Positions 53,573-61,845 of a stretch of DNA of 64,000 nucleotides are shown here, one piece after another. The notes below the pieces were generated by a model. It did no database searches and had not been told where the DNA came from. It was given only the letters and a program-made list of their open reading frames with translations. The position numbers and the translations under genes were made by a program. How positions within the stretch are numbered: the first letter of the stretch is position 1; each line of letters opens with the position of its first letter. Source of the DNA: Anaerolineae bacterium (GTDB lineage Bacteria > Chloroflexota > Anaerolineae > J036 > Brachytrichaceae); NCBI GenBank assembly GCA_947476335.1, contig CANJQH010000004.1:1-64000 (forward strand), read 5' to 3'.

Positions 53573-53802
53573 TCAATCCGATCGGTTTTCGATGACTCGC
53601 ATGAGTCTGCTGATCACTCGCCCCACTTCCTCCGCTTTTTGTATGAGTTCGGCGAATTGATCTGCAGAGAGATAACCAACGTCATGTGCTCCATATAACA
53701 GCGAGCGTAACTACTACATCGAATTGGTTCGTACATCACTCTCGTCAATTCGCGAGCTTTTTGCCATGCAATCAGATTTTCGAAACGACTCACACCGGAC
53801 AT
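53573..53802 (-). pseudogene. Four-helix-bundle protein (IVS/S23 type), internally deleted
   Basis: The N-terminal part SRFENLIAWQKARELTRVMY and, in another frame, the C-terminal part SLLYGAHDVGYLSADQFAEL ending with EEVGRVISRLMRVIEN match the two ends of the 23S rRNA-intervening-sequence four-helix-bundle family (about 115-120 residues). The middle helices are missing and the frame shifts at the junction. The junction carries GTAACTACT (53707-53715, plus strand), identical to the end of MITE family A, suggesting deletion through an inserted element. Confidence 0.7.
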
Positions 53803-53875
53803 GCTTCCTCCAAGCAGGGGCTTGATGGATGACTGGCCGGAAGTCTAGCACTCTGCGAACTCTGCGCTTGGAACT

Positions 53876-54898
53876 TTAAATTTCCCTTCCTGCGTACTGC
53901 TTTTTGTAGTACGCCAGGTATTCGCCGCTCTTGATTTTGCGCCACCACGATTCATTTTCTAGGTACCAGCGCACGGTCTTTTCGAGCGCCTGTGCGAATG
54001 TGTGGCCTGGCTGCCAGCCAAGTTCGCGGGCTTTGCTGTTGTCGATGGCGTAGCGGCGGTCGTGACCGGGGCGATCGGTGATGGTTTGAATCAGCGAATA
54101 TGGCTTGCCGAGCAGGTCGAGGATCGCGTGTGCGAGATCGATGTTGCGTGTTTCAATGCCGCTGCCGATGTTGTAAACCTCGCCGAGCGCACCTTTCTCG
54201 ATGACGACGTCGATGCCTTCGCAGTGATCGAGCACGTACTGATAATCGCGCATTTGTCGACCGTCGCCGTACATCGGCAGGGGCAGGCCGTCGATGGCGT
54301 TGGTTACCCACACCGGAACAACTTTTTCAGGGTATTGAAAAGGCCCGATGTTGTTCGTGCCGCGCGTGATCGTCACTGGCACATTGAATGAGCGTGCATA
54401 GGCCAGGCACATCAAGTCACCGCCGGCTTTGCTGGCGGAATACGGGCTGCTGCCGTGCAGCTTGTCCTCTTCGGTGCTGCGGCCAGGTGCTTCGATGTCG
54501 CCATATACCTCATCGGTACTGATCTGGTGAAAGCGTGCGATGTTGAATTCGCGCGCCGCTTCCAGCAGCACGTAGGTGCCATAGACGTCGGTCATGATGA
54601 AGCTGCCCGGCTCAGTCAGCGAACGATCGACGTGTGAGTCGGCGGCGAAATTGATGATCAGGTCGATGCCGTTGTCCTTCACACAGCCGAACACCGCTTC
54701 GCGATCGGCGATGTCACCCTGCATAAAGCGATAGCGGCCGCCGAATTTTTCGGCAACGTCTTTCAGGTTATCCAGGTTGCCGGCGTACGTTAGTTTGTCG
54801 TAAACGACGATGTTCCAGTCCGCGTGTTTTTCGAGTTCGTAACGAACGAAATTCGATCCGATGAAGCCGGCAGCGCCGGTGATCAGGACATTCTTCAT
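53876..54898 (-). CDS. rfbB: dTDP-glucose 4,6-dehydratase
   Basis: 340 residues, SDR extended family. The NAD-binding ITGAAGFIGSNFV, the catalytic STDEVYGD (Thr-Asp-Glu triplet of RfbB) and YSASKAG (YxxxK) motifs are present, with NNIGPFQYPEKVVPVWV for nucleotide-sugar binding. It converts dTDP-glucose to dTDP-4-keto-6-deoxyglucose, the precursor of rhamnose and other deoxysugars for surface glycans. ATG 54898 is chosen. The companions rfbA, rfbC and rfbD are not in this window. Confidence 0.95.
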   Translation of the reverse strand: MKNVLITGAAGFIGSNFVRYELEKHADWNIVVYDKLTYAGNLDNLKDVAEKFGGRYRFMQGDIADREAVFGCVKDNGIDLIINFAADSHVDRSLTEPGSFIMTDVYGTYVLLEAAREFNIARFHQISTDEVYGDIEAPGRSTEEDKLHGSSPYSASKAGGDLMCLAYARSFNVPVTITRGTNNIGPFQYPEKVVPVWVTNAIDGLPLPMYGDGRQMRDYQYVLDHCEGIDVVIEKGALGEVYNIGSGIETRNIDLAHAILDLLGKPYSLIQTITDRPGHDRRYAIDNSKARELGWQPGHTFAQALEKTVRWYLENESWWRKIKSGEYLAYYKKQYAGREI

Positions 54899-54939
54899 AG
54901 ATCGTGAATTGTAACGAACGAAGTCCGATGTTGAAAATC

Positions 54940-54981
54940 CGGGAGTGACTAAACTCAAGGATATTCCGCGAATCACGGCAA
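54940..54981. repeat. Repeat family D, copy D2
   Basis: CGGGAGTGACTAAACTCAAGG then CCGCGAATCACGGCA matches the reverse complement of D1 over one side and is nearly the same as D3 at 63071. It lies upstream of rfbB; its right end runs almost to the stop of the VTT gene. Confidence 0.7.
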
Positions 54982-54986
54982 TGGCG

Positions 54987-55616
54987 TTAATGTGCGGTTG
55001 TGGCGCGGAAGAGCATCGGCAGCCCGCCGGCACAGCCGTAGGCGATCAGGATGTAGCGCAATATTTTTCCTGCAATCGTCGCGCTTAAAAAAATAGTGGG
55101 TGGCATTTTCAGCATGCCGGCCAGCAGTCCGCCGACGTCGAACAGTGGATTGGGGATGAGCGCGAGTATGAATATTACCAACGGACCGGCGCGGCGCATG
55201 TAGTAGCGCATGAGTTTGTATATGCGGCCGTGGGGCACGACTGCGTTGCCGCCTGAGCCGGCCATGTATGCGGTGTATTCCCCCAGCGCCGAGCCAAGGC
55301 CGCCGACGACGCCGACGGCGAGTGGGTGTGCCGCATCGGCGAATGCGCAGGTCAATGCCAGGCCGAACGGCGCCGGCAGGATCACCGTCGCGCTGTTCAG
55401 CAGGTTGATGACAAAGATGCCCAGCAGCCCGAAGCGCCCCAGCCCGCGCAGTGCGTCGTGGAAATACAGGCCGAGACCTGCTGCGATGAATGTGATGAGT
55501 ACCGCAGCCAGCAGCGGCAGAATTTGTCGCAGCCGCTGCATGCGCGTTGGAGGGCTTGTGCGGGCGGATTCGCTTGTGCGGGCGGATTCGCTTGTGCGGG
55601 CGGATTTATTGTGCAT
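54987..55616 (-). CDS. VTT-domain (SNARE-associated/DedA-like) membrane protein
   Basis: 209 residues. Six or so hydrophobic segments. GLLGIFVINLLNSATVILPAP, GSALGEYTAYMAGSGG and LALIPNPLFDVGGLLAGML are typical of YqaA/VTT proteins, relatives of DedA thought to move lipids or ions across the membrane. The N-terminal 21 residues are a SARTSE hexapeptide repeat encoded by an 18-bp tandem repeat; M26 could be the original start. It is followed upstream by the MoaD-like gene on the same strand. Confidence 0.8.
   Translation of the reverse strand: MHNKSARTSESARTSESARTSPPTRMQRLRQILPLLAAVLITFIAAGLGLYFHDALRGLGRFGLLGIFVINLLNSATVILPAPFGLALTCAFADAAHPLAVGVVGGLGSALGEYTAYMAGSGGNAVVPHGRIYKLMRYYMRRAGPLVIFILALIPNPLFDVGGLLAGMLKMPPTIFLSATIAGKILRYILIAYGCAGGLPMLFRATTAH
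55555..55606 (-). repeat. 18-bp in-frame tandem repeat at the VTT gene start
   Basis: CTTGTGCGGGCGGATTCG occurs almost three times, encoding SARTSE repeats on the minus strand. Confidence 0.93.
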
Positions 55617-55643
55617 GGAAATGTGATTGTCCTGTGCACTGCG

Positions 55644-55907
55644 TTAGCCGCCGCTCAACGCCGGCACGAAATGCACTTCGCTCTCTGCGCTCAATTCGTG
55701 TCGCAGCCCGCGCTTGCTGTTTTCTCCGTCCACCACCAGCGCGATATTCGGCCGCAGGCGGTCATTTGAGATCAGCCGATCCTGAATGCCTGGAAATTGC
55801 TGCTCGAGCTGTGCCACGGCATCGCGCACGGTGGCAGCTGTCACTGTGATGTGCACTGTGCCGCCGGTCAGGCCGCGCAGTAGCGGGGGAATCCAAACAA
55901 TCGCCAT
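55644..55907 (-). CDS. MoaD/ThiS family sulfur-carrier-like protein
   Basis: 87 residues, ubiquitin-like fold. It opens MAIVWIPPLLRGLTGG, has TVRDAVAQLEQQFPGI and ends VHFVPALSGG. The terminal Gly-Gly is the site of adenylation and thiocarboxylation in MoaD and ThiS proteins. Likely roles are molybdopterin synthesis or a related sulfur transfer; the partner MoeB or MoaE is not in the window. A molybdoenzyme of the sulfite oxidase type is encoded 10 kb upstream. Confidence 0.85.
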   Translation of the reverse strand: MAIVWIPPLLRGLTGGTVHITVTAATVRDAVAQLEQQFPGIQDRLISNDRLRPNIALVVDGENSKRGLRHELSAESEVHFVPALSGG

Positions 55908-55942
55908 ATTGATTACGAATCAGCATTTTTTCGTGCGTCATT

Positions 55943-56033
55943 CAACAAAATCTCACAACAAAATCTCACAACAAAATCTCACAACAAAATCTCACAACAA
56001 AACCTCACAACAAAACCTCACAACAAAACCTCG
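55943..56033. repeat. 13-bp tandem repeat, seven copies
   Basis: CAACAAAATCTCA is repeated four times, followed by three copies of the CAACAAAACCTC(A/G) variant. The 310-bp divergent gap between the MoaD-like gene and the peptide ABC operon holds this block and a -10-like site; no gene is seen. Confidence 0.97.
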
Positions 56034-56124
56034 TCGCTGTGTGCACCAACTCTGGAATCAACGTTGGAATACTGAGAAAAACATGCACTTGTATTGCCAT
56101 TCAGATTGCGTCCGGCATGAGTGC

Positions 56125-56130
56125 ATATAA
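56125..56130 (+). promoter_or_regulatory. Candidate -10 box of the peptide ABC operon
   Basis: TATAAT 88 nt before the start codon. The only upstream -35-like hexamer (TTGCGT, 56105) is spaced 14 nt away, which is short, so the call rests on the consensus -10. Confidence 0.4.
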
Positions 56131-56217
56131 TAACGCCGTCGCCTCGCTGACGGCTCGAGCGACTTTGTCCCACCCGATGCTGTTGTGTAGGCTCTTTATT
56201 TCAAGGAGAAGACAAGA

Positions 56218-57969
56218 ATGACCCCGAAAAATCGTTTGTCTGCTGTTCTTAGCATGACTGCGGCTGCTGCGGTTTTGTTGAGCGCATGTGGCGCTCCCGC
56301 TGCGCCCAAGCCGACTGCGGCGCCCGCCGCCACTGCGGCACCGGCTGCGACGGAAGCACCGGCTGCGACGGAAGCGCCGAAGGCAACGGAAGCGCCGAAG
56401 GCAACGGAAGCGCCGGCTGCTGGCGCCGCCGCCAAGATCGAAGCGCCTGATTGCAAGTACGGTGGCTCGATGAAGTCCATCGAAGCTGTTGATGCGACGA
56501 CTGTGAAGTTCACGCTCTGCTCGCCTGACCCGGCGTTCCCCTATAAGCTGGCCGGCGATCCGTTCAGCATCCTCGACTCGAAGGATCTCGAGACCACGGG
56601 CGGCGATGCAGTCAAGATCAGCGAAGCCCCAAATGGAACGGGCGCGTACAAGCTGAAGGAATGGAAGCGTGGCGAGAGCCTGACGTTTGAGGCCAACGCC
56701 GATTACTACGGGGAGAAGGCCAAGACCCCCACCTTCGTGCTGCGCTGGTCGAAGGAAGCGGCTCAGCGCCTGCTCGAGCTGCAGTCCGGCAACACCGATG
56801 GCATCGCCAATGTCGGCCCCGAGGACTTCGAGAAGGTCGAGGGCGATTCCGCTCTCAAGCTCGTCGAAGTGCCGGCTGCCAACATCATGTACATCGGCTT
56901 CAACAACACGGTCGCCCCGTTCGATGACCCGAAGGTCCGCCAGGCCTTCTCGTACGGCATCAACCGCGAGCGCATTGTCAAGGACTTCTACCCGCGCGGC
57001 TCGTCCGTTGCCGGCAGCTTCGTGCCGGATAGCTTCGCCGTCGGCGCCTCGCCGAACGTGAAGTGGCCCACATACGACCCGGAGAAGGCCAAGGCGCTGC
57101 TGAAGGAAGCAGGCAAGGAAAACCTCGAAGTCTCGATCTCGTATCGCGACGTCGTGCGTGGCTACCTGCCTTCACCCAGCACCGTGGCGCAGGAAATCCA
57201 GGCGCAGCTCAAGGAAATCGGCGTCAATGTCAAGATTGACGTCAAGGAATCCGGTGCGTTCCTCGATTCCGTCACCGCTGGCAAGGAAGGCTTCTACATG
57301 CTCGGCTGGGGTGCGGACTACCCGGATGCGACCAACTTCCTCGACTATCACTTCGGCCCGCAGAACGCACAGTTCGGCAAGCCGAACGATGAGATCGTCG
57401 CGCTGTTGAAGGAAGCCGCTTCGACGGCCGATGTCGCTAAGCGCCAGGCCGCTTACGACAAGGTCAACCAGATGCTCGTAGACACTGTGCCGATGATCCC
57501 CGTCGCACACGGTGGTTCGGCGCTCGCCTTCAAGGCTTCGGCCGAAGGCGCGCATGCCAACCCGGTTAGCGCCGTCAAATTCAGCCTGATCAAGGGCGAG
57601 AAGGACACGCTGGTCTACACGCAGAACGCCGAGCCGATCAGCCTCTTCCCCAACGATGAGAGCGATGGCGAGACGTTCAACGCCACCGCGCAGATCTATG
57701 ACGGCCTGCTGGCTTTCAAGACCGGCACGGGCGACGTCGAACCGGCGCTGGCTGAGAGCTACTCCGCCAATGCCGAGCTGACCGAGTGGACTTTCAAGCT
57801 CCGCCCGGGCGTCAAGTTCCACAACGGCGCGACCTTCGAGGCCGACGACGTTCTCGCCACCTTTGGCGCGATGTGGGATGTCAAGAACCCGGCTCACAAG
57901 GGCCGCACCGGCAACTTCGAATACTGGACGGCCTACTTTGGCACGTTCCTGAACGCGCCGGCGAAGTAA
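56218..57969 (+). CDS. ABC transporter substrate-binding lipoprotein (family 5), apparently circularly permuted
   Basis: 583 residues. Lipoprotein signal with VLLSAC (Cys24), then a PAATEAPK-type linker to about residue 72. The next 390 residues correspond to the middle and C-terminal parts of SBP_bac_5 proteins (KSIEAVDATTVKFTL, NGTGAYKLKEW, DPKVRQAFSYGINRERIV, WGADYPDATNF). The normal N-terminal part then appears at the C-terminus: DTLVYTQNAEPISLFPNDES (464 on), QIYDGLLAFKTGTGDVEPALAESY, WTFKLRPGVKFHNGATFEADDV. Both lobes could still form. It should bind peptides or similar ligands for the two permeases downstream. AAGGAG lies upstream of the ATG, and a terminator-like hairpin follows. Confidence 0.92.
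   Translation: MTPKNRLSAVLSMTAAAAVLLSACGAPAAPKPTAAPAATAAPAATEAPAATEAPKATEAPKATEAPAAGAAAKIEAPDCKYGGSMKSIEAVDATTVKFTLCSPDPAFPYKLAGDPFSILDSKDLETTGGDAVKISEAPNGTGAYKLKEWKRGESLTFEANADYYGEKAKTPTFVLRWSKEAAQRLLELQSGNTDGIANVGPEDFEKVEGDSALKLVEVPAANIMYIGFNNTVAPFDDPKVRQAFSYGINRERIVKDFYPRGSSVAGSFVPDSFAVGASPNVKWPTYDPEKAKALLKEAGKENLEVSISYRDVVRGYLPSPSTVAQEIQAQLKEIGVNVKIDVKESGAFLDSVTAGKEGFYMLGWGADYPDATNFLDYHFGPQNAQFGKPNDEIVALLKEAASTADVAKRQAAYDKVNQMLVDTVPMIPVAHGGSALAFKASAEGAHANPVSAVKFSLIKGEKDTLVYTQNAEPISLFPNDESDGETFNATAQIYDGLLAFKTGTGDVEPALAESYSANAELTEWTFKLRPGVKFHNGATFEADDVLATFGAMWDVKNPAHKGRTGNFEYWTAYFGTFLNAPAK
56344..56424 (+). repeat. 18-bp in-frame repeat in the lipoprotein linker
   Basis: GCGACGGAAGCGCCGAAG and close variants occur four times, encoding ATEAPK/ATEAPA between the lipid anchor and the binding domain. 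Confidence 0.85.
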
Positions 57970-58035
57970 GTCGATGACTGATGGCGGCCGGCGGACTACC
58001 GACGGCTAACCACAGACAATCGATGGCAGCTGCAG

Positions 58036-58071
58036 CAGCCGCACTCGCAAGGGTGCGGCTGTTGTTTTTTT
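58036..58071 (+). terminator. Intercistronic terminator after the binding-protein gene
   Basis: A CAGCCGCAC / GTGCGGCTG stem (9 bp, 8-nt loop) followed by TTGTTTTTTT. As in the liv operon, it separates the binding protein from the permeases. Confidence 0.85.
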
Positions 58072-58100
58072 CGTGCGGATATACTTCGGCTCACAACGTT

Positions 58101-59177
58101 ATGGCACAGTTTGTCACACGCCGATTCGTTCTGCTGTTGCCGGTGCTAGTCGGCATCCTGATCGTCACGTTCACCCTCGTTCGGCTGATCCCTGGGGATC
58201 CATGTAAGGCCATGCTGGGGGAGCGCGCTACCGAGGCCAAGTGCAGTGCATTTCGCGAGCGCTTTGGCCTGAATGACTCGATCCCAGTTCAGTTCGCCCG
58301 CTATATTGGCCGCGTGGTTCAGGGTGATTTTGGCACGTCGATCCAGACTGGGCGCCCGGTCACGGATGTGCTCGCTGAACGGCTGCCGATGACGGTTGAG
58401 CTTACATTCTTTGCCGTCATCTTTGCCTCCGCTGCGGGGGTGCTGCTTGGCGTGGTATCTGCCGTGCGGCAGAACAGCGCCGGCGACGTTGCTGCGATGG
58501 TCATCGCCAATACCGGCGTCTCCATGCCTATTTTCTGGCTTGGCTTGATGCTGGCTTATATTTTTGCGCTCGCGCTCAAGGGCACGTTTTTTCAGCTGCC
58601 ACCTTCTGGGCGACTGGCGGCTGGTGCAAATCTGCCATCGCTCATGAAGATCTGGAACATCACTGAGGAAGATGGAATGCGCCGCTTTCTCACCATGTTT
58701 TTGTCGAATTCTGTGTTGCTCAGCGCGCTAATTCAGGGGAATTTCCCAGTATTTGTCGATGGGCTGCGCCATATGGTGCTCCCTTCGCTTGCTGTCGGTA
58801 CGATCTCGATGTCCGTCATCGCCCGCATGACCCGTGGTGCCATGCTCGATGTGCTGACGCAGGACTATGTGCGCGTGGCGCGCGCCAAAGGCCTTGCGGA
58901 GCGCGCTGTCATCCTGAAGCATGCGCTTCGCAATGCGCTCGTGCCCATCGTCACTGTGATTGGCCTGCAAATCGGTGGACTGCTTTCCGGCGCCGTGCTA
59001 ACCGAAACTGTGTTCAATCTGCCTGGCATGGGCACCGCCATCGTTACTGCGATCACTGCGCGTGATTACCCGGTGGTGCAGGCTTTCACCGTCGTCGTCG
59101 CGATGATCTTTGTGCTGGTCAACCTTGTGGTGGACCTGAGCTACGCATACCTGAATCCGCGCATTCGCGTGAGCTGA
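58101..59177 (+). CDS. Peptide-type ABC permease (DppB/OppB family)
   Basis: 358 residues. The N-terminal FVTRRFVLLLPVLVGILIVTF, LIPGDP and the EAA-like RVARAKGLAERAVILKHALRNALVPIVT, followed by LSGAVLTETVFNLPGMG, are diagnostic of DppB-like permeases. The family forms the first half of the membrane channel. ATG 58101 is preferred; the open frame upstream spans the terminator hairpin. It is paired with the DppC-like permease that starts 3 nt after its stop. No ATPase genes (dppD/F) follow, so those subunits must be encoded elsewhere. Confidence 0.92.
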   Translation: MAQFVTRRFVLLLPVLVGILIVTFTLVRLIPGDPCKAMLGERATEAKCSAFRERFGLNDSIPVQFARYIGRVVQGDFGTSIQTGRPVTDVLAERLPMTVELTFFAVIFASAAGVLLGVVSAVRQNSAGDVAAMVIANTGVSMPIFWLGLMLAYIFALALKGTFFQLPPSGRLAAGANLPSLMKIWNITEEDGMRRFLTMFLSNSVLLSALIQGNFPVFVDGLRHMVLPSLAVGTISMSVIARMTRGAMLDVLTQDYVRVARAKGLAERAVILKHALRNALVPIVTVIGLQIGGLLSGAVLTETVFNLPGMGTAIVTAITARDYPVVQAFTVVVAMIFVLVNLVVDLSYAYLNPRIRVS

Positions 59178-59180
59178 TCC

Positions 59181-60122
59181 ATGGCTGAATCGAACAACGC
59201 TTCCTCGCCTTCGCTCCCCATCGCGCCAATTCGACCGCTGGTGAGCTCCGAATCGCCGCTGCGCCGTACTTTGCGACGCCTGCTGCACAATCGCTCGGCT
59301 CAGGTGGGTATGGGCATGCTGGCATTTCTGATTCTGATCGCCTTCTCTGCGAGCATCATCGCTCCGTATGATCCGATCAAGCGCGTGCCCGATGTGAAGC
59401 GGCGCTCCGCGCCGTGTGTGCACGTTCTCGGCTGCGACGCCGACAAGAGCCAGCACCTGATGGGCATCGACGGCAATTTCCGTGATCTTTTCTCGCGGGT
59501 GCTTTATGGTTCGCGCTTGTCGCTGCAGATCGGCCTTGCCACTGTGACTGCGGCGGTGGTCATTGGCACGCTGCTTGGCGCTGTCGCCGGTTATATCGGC
59601 GGCTGGCTGGACAACCTGATTATGCGCATCATGGACGTCTTTCTGGCGTTCCCAAGCCTGCTGCTGGCCATTGCCATCGTCACGGTGCTGGGGCAGGGGC
59701 TGATCAACACGCTGCTGGCGGTGGCCATCGTGTCGATTCCGGTTTATGCGCGCGTGGTGCGCGCCAGCGTCATCACGGTGAAGGACCTGGACTATATTTC
59801 TGCGTCTTATGCGCTGGGGACGCCGCGCGCACGCGTACTCTTTACGCGCATCCTGCCGAACGCACTCACGCCGTTGATTGTGGTGGCGACGCTCGGCATC
59901 GCCGGTGCCATCCTCGAAGCCGCGGGCCTTTCATTTCTCGGCCTTGGCGCCGAGCCGCCGACGCCGGAGTGGGGCCTTATGCTCGGCGAAGAGCGCAACA
60001 GCGTCTTCAACGCCCCACATCTCGTTTTCTTCCCCGGCATCGCCATTATGGTCACTGTGCTGGCATTCAATCTGCTCGGCGACGGCCTGCGTGATGCACT
60101 CGATCCGCGGCGGAAGGTGTGA
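59181..60122 (+). CDS. Peptide-type ABC permease (DppC/OppC family)
   Basis: 313 residues. The HLMGIDGNFRDLFSRVLYGSRLSL segment and the EAA loop SASYALGTPRARVLFTRILPNAL, followed by EAAGLSFLGLGAEPPTPEWG, identify the DppC family. The segment PCVHVLGCDADKSQ with two cysteines in the first periplasmic loop replaces the usual HPLGTDxxGRD start. It pairs with the DppB-like permease. MITE A11 begins 7 nt after the stop, at the point where ATPase genes often occur in such operons. Confidence 0.92.
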   Translation: MAESNNASSPSLPIAPIRPLVSSESPLRRTLRRLLHNRSAQVGMGMLAFLILIAFSASIIAPYDPIKRVPDVKRRSAPCVHVLGCDADKSQHLMGIDGNFRDLFSRVLYGSRLSLQIGLATVTAAVVIGTLLGAVAGYIGGWLDNLIMRIMDVFLAFPSLLLAIAIVTVLGQGLINTLLAVAIVSIPVYARVVRASVITVKDLDYISASYALGTPRARVLFTRILPNALTPLIVVATLGIAGAILEAAGLSFLGLGAEPPTPEWGLMLGEERNSVFNAPHLVFFPGIAIMVTVLAFNLLGDGLRDALDPRRKV

Positions 60123-60128
60123 CTTATC

Positions 60129-60240
60129 GTAACTACTCAGGCCAGCCATTTTTTCAACGCGAAACACACTATTCTCTCCCCCGAAGGGGGAGAGAATAGT
60201 GTGTTTCGCGGGAAATACTGATTTGGGCCTGAGTAGTTAC
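60129..60240 (+). repeat. MITE family A, copy A11
   Basis: Full 112-bp element, GTAAC / GTTAC termini. Flanks GACTTATC (60121-60128) and GACTTGTC (60241-60248) match at 7 of 8 positions. The left flank includes the TGA stop region of the DppC-like gene. Confidence 0.94.
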
Positions 60241-60293
60241 GACTTGTCAAGTTCCGAGTTCCGAGTGAATCTTGTCTCGGAACTTGGAATTTC

Positions 60294-61763
60294 TTACCCG
60301 ACCTTGTAGCTTGTTCCCTTCGGACCGTCTTCGAGCATTACGCCGATCTTTGTGAGCTGGTTGCGAATCTCGTCAGCCTGGGCGAAATTGCGCGCCTTGC
60401 GCGCGTCCAGCCGCATTCCGATCAGCATTTCGATCAGGGCTGCTTCGCGCTGTGCGTTGCCGCTGCCGGCGGCGCCGCTCGATTCGCGCGCCACCACTCC
60501 CAGCACGTCGCCACCGAGTTCGCGATACACCATGTTCACTTGCTCGAGCACCTCGCGCGTGGCAATCTGCTTGTCCAGCCAGCGGTTGACATCCGTGCCT
60601 AAGTCGAACAGCACCGACAACGCCAGCGGCGTGTTGAAGTCGTCGTTCATCGCGCTGGCGAATTGCATGCGCGCCTGGTCGATTCGCTCGATCAGGTTGT
60701 TCGTCAGTTCGGGCGTGACTTCGCTGCTCAGCTCGAGCTGCGGCTGCTTTAGCTCATCGCGCACACGACGCACTACCGTGTTCAGGCGCTCCCAGCCACG
60801 GCTGGCGCCATCCAGCGCCGTCGCGCTGTAGTCTGCTGGCGAGCGATACAGGCCCTGCAGAATGAACAGGCGCAGCGCTTCAGCGCGGTATTCCTTCAGC
60901 GCATCCTTCACCGTGCGGAAGTTGCCGAGGCTCTTGCTCATCTTCACGCCCTCGACGTTCAGACTGCCGGTGAGCATCCAGTAGTTCGCAAACGGCTGTT
61001 GATTTGCCGCTTCACTCTGCGCAATTTCACACTCGTTGTGCGGGAAGATGTTGTCCACACCACCGCCGTGAATGTCGAAGTTGGCGCCGAGATACTTCAC
61101 ACTCATCGCCGAGCACTCGATATGCCAGCCCGGATATCCGATCGACCAAGGCGATTTCCACTTCAGCAGGTGATTCTCCGGCGCCTTGACCCACAGCGCG
61201 AAATCCTGCGGATGGCGCTTGTCGTCGCGCACGGCGATGCGTTTGCCCGCTTCCATCTCCTCCACACGCCGGCCGCTCAGTTTGCCATATTCAGCAAAGG
61301 ATTCGACGCTGAAATACACCGAGCCGTTCGATTCGTACGCAAAGCCGCCGGCGATCAGCTTCTCGATCATTTCGATCTGCTCCGGCACGTGTGCGCTGGC
61401 GCGCGGCGAAATATCCGGCCGTGCCACACCGAGCGAATCCATGTCCTCGAAGTACGAACGCATGTAGCGTTCGACGATTTCCATCGGCTCCACTTTTTCG
61501 CGCCGGGCACCCTTGAGGATGCGGTCCTCACCGTCGTCGAGTAGGTGCCCCACGTCTGTGATGTTCTGCACGTAGCGCACTCGGTAGCCGCTGTAGCGCA
61601 GCCAGCGCACGACCACGTCGAACGACACGTACGTCTTGGCGTGGCCGAGATGTGCGTGATCGTACACGGTCGGACCGCACACGTACATGGTGACGAAGCC
61701 TTCCTGAATCGGCTTGAACGCCTGCTTTTCTCGGAGGAGAACGTTGTAAATTTGCTGAGCCAT
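60294..61763 (-). CDS. cysS: Cysteinyl-tRNA synthetase
   Basis: 489 residues, class [22 protein letters not shown] holds the zinc Cys and the HIGH-type motif (HLGH). [19 protein letters not shown] supplies further zinc ligands, and KMSKSLGN is the KMSKS loop. The C-terminal DALR and anticodon domain ends with the expected [15 protein letters not shown]. It charges tRNA-Cys in the cytoplasm. It starts at ATG 61763 and lies downstream of the PIN/TRAM gene on the same strand. Confidence 0.97.
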   Translation of the reverse strand: MAQQIYNVLLREKQAFKPIQEGFVTMYVCGPTVYDHAHLGHAKTYVSFDVVVRWLRYSGYRVRYVQNITDVGHLLDDGEDRILKGARREKVEPMEIVERYMRSYFEDMDSLGVARPDISPRASAHVPEQIEMIEKLIAGGFAYESNGSVYFSVESFAEYGKLSGRRVEEMEAGKRIAVRDDKRHPQDFALWVKAPENHLLKWKSPWSIGYPGWHIECSAMSVKYLGANFDIHGGGVDNIFPHNECEIAQSEAANQQPFANYWMLTGSLNVEGVKMSKSLGNFRTVKDALKEYRAEALRLFILQGLYRSPADYSATALDGASRGWERLNTVVRRVRDELKQPQLELSSEVTPELTNNLIERIDQARMQFASAMNDDFNTPLALSVLFDLGTDVNRWLDKQIATREVLEQVNMVYRELGGDVLGVVARESSGAAGSGNAQREAALIEMLIGMRLDARKARNFAQADEIRNQLTKIGVMLEDGPKGTSYKVG

Positions 61764-61845
61764 TTAGAGTAATGATGTCGGTTCGAAATTTGTCTGGTAT
61801 GCAAGTCCTGTGGGACGCATATCGATGGAAAATTTCAATCCGTGA

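Noticed and set aside
55943-56033. CRISPR array
   Set aside because: The seven units are contiguous 13-bp repeats with no spacers, and no cas genes are present. The same holds for the other tandem arrays.
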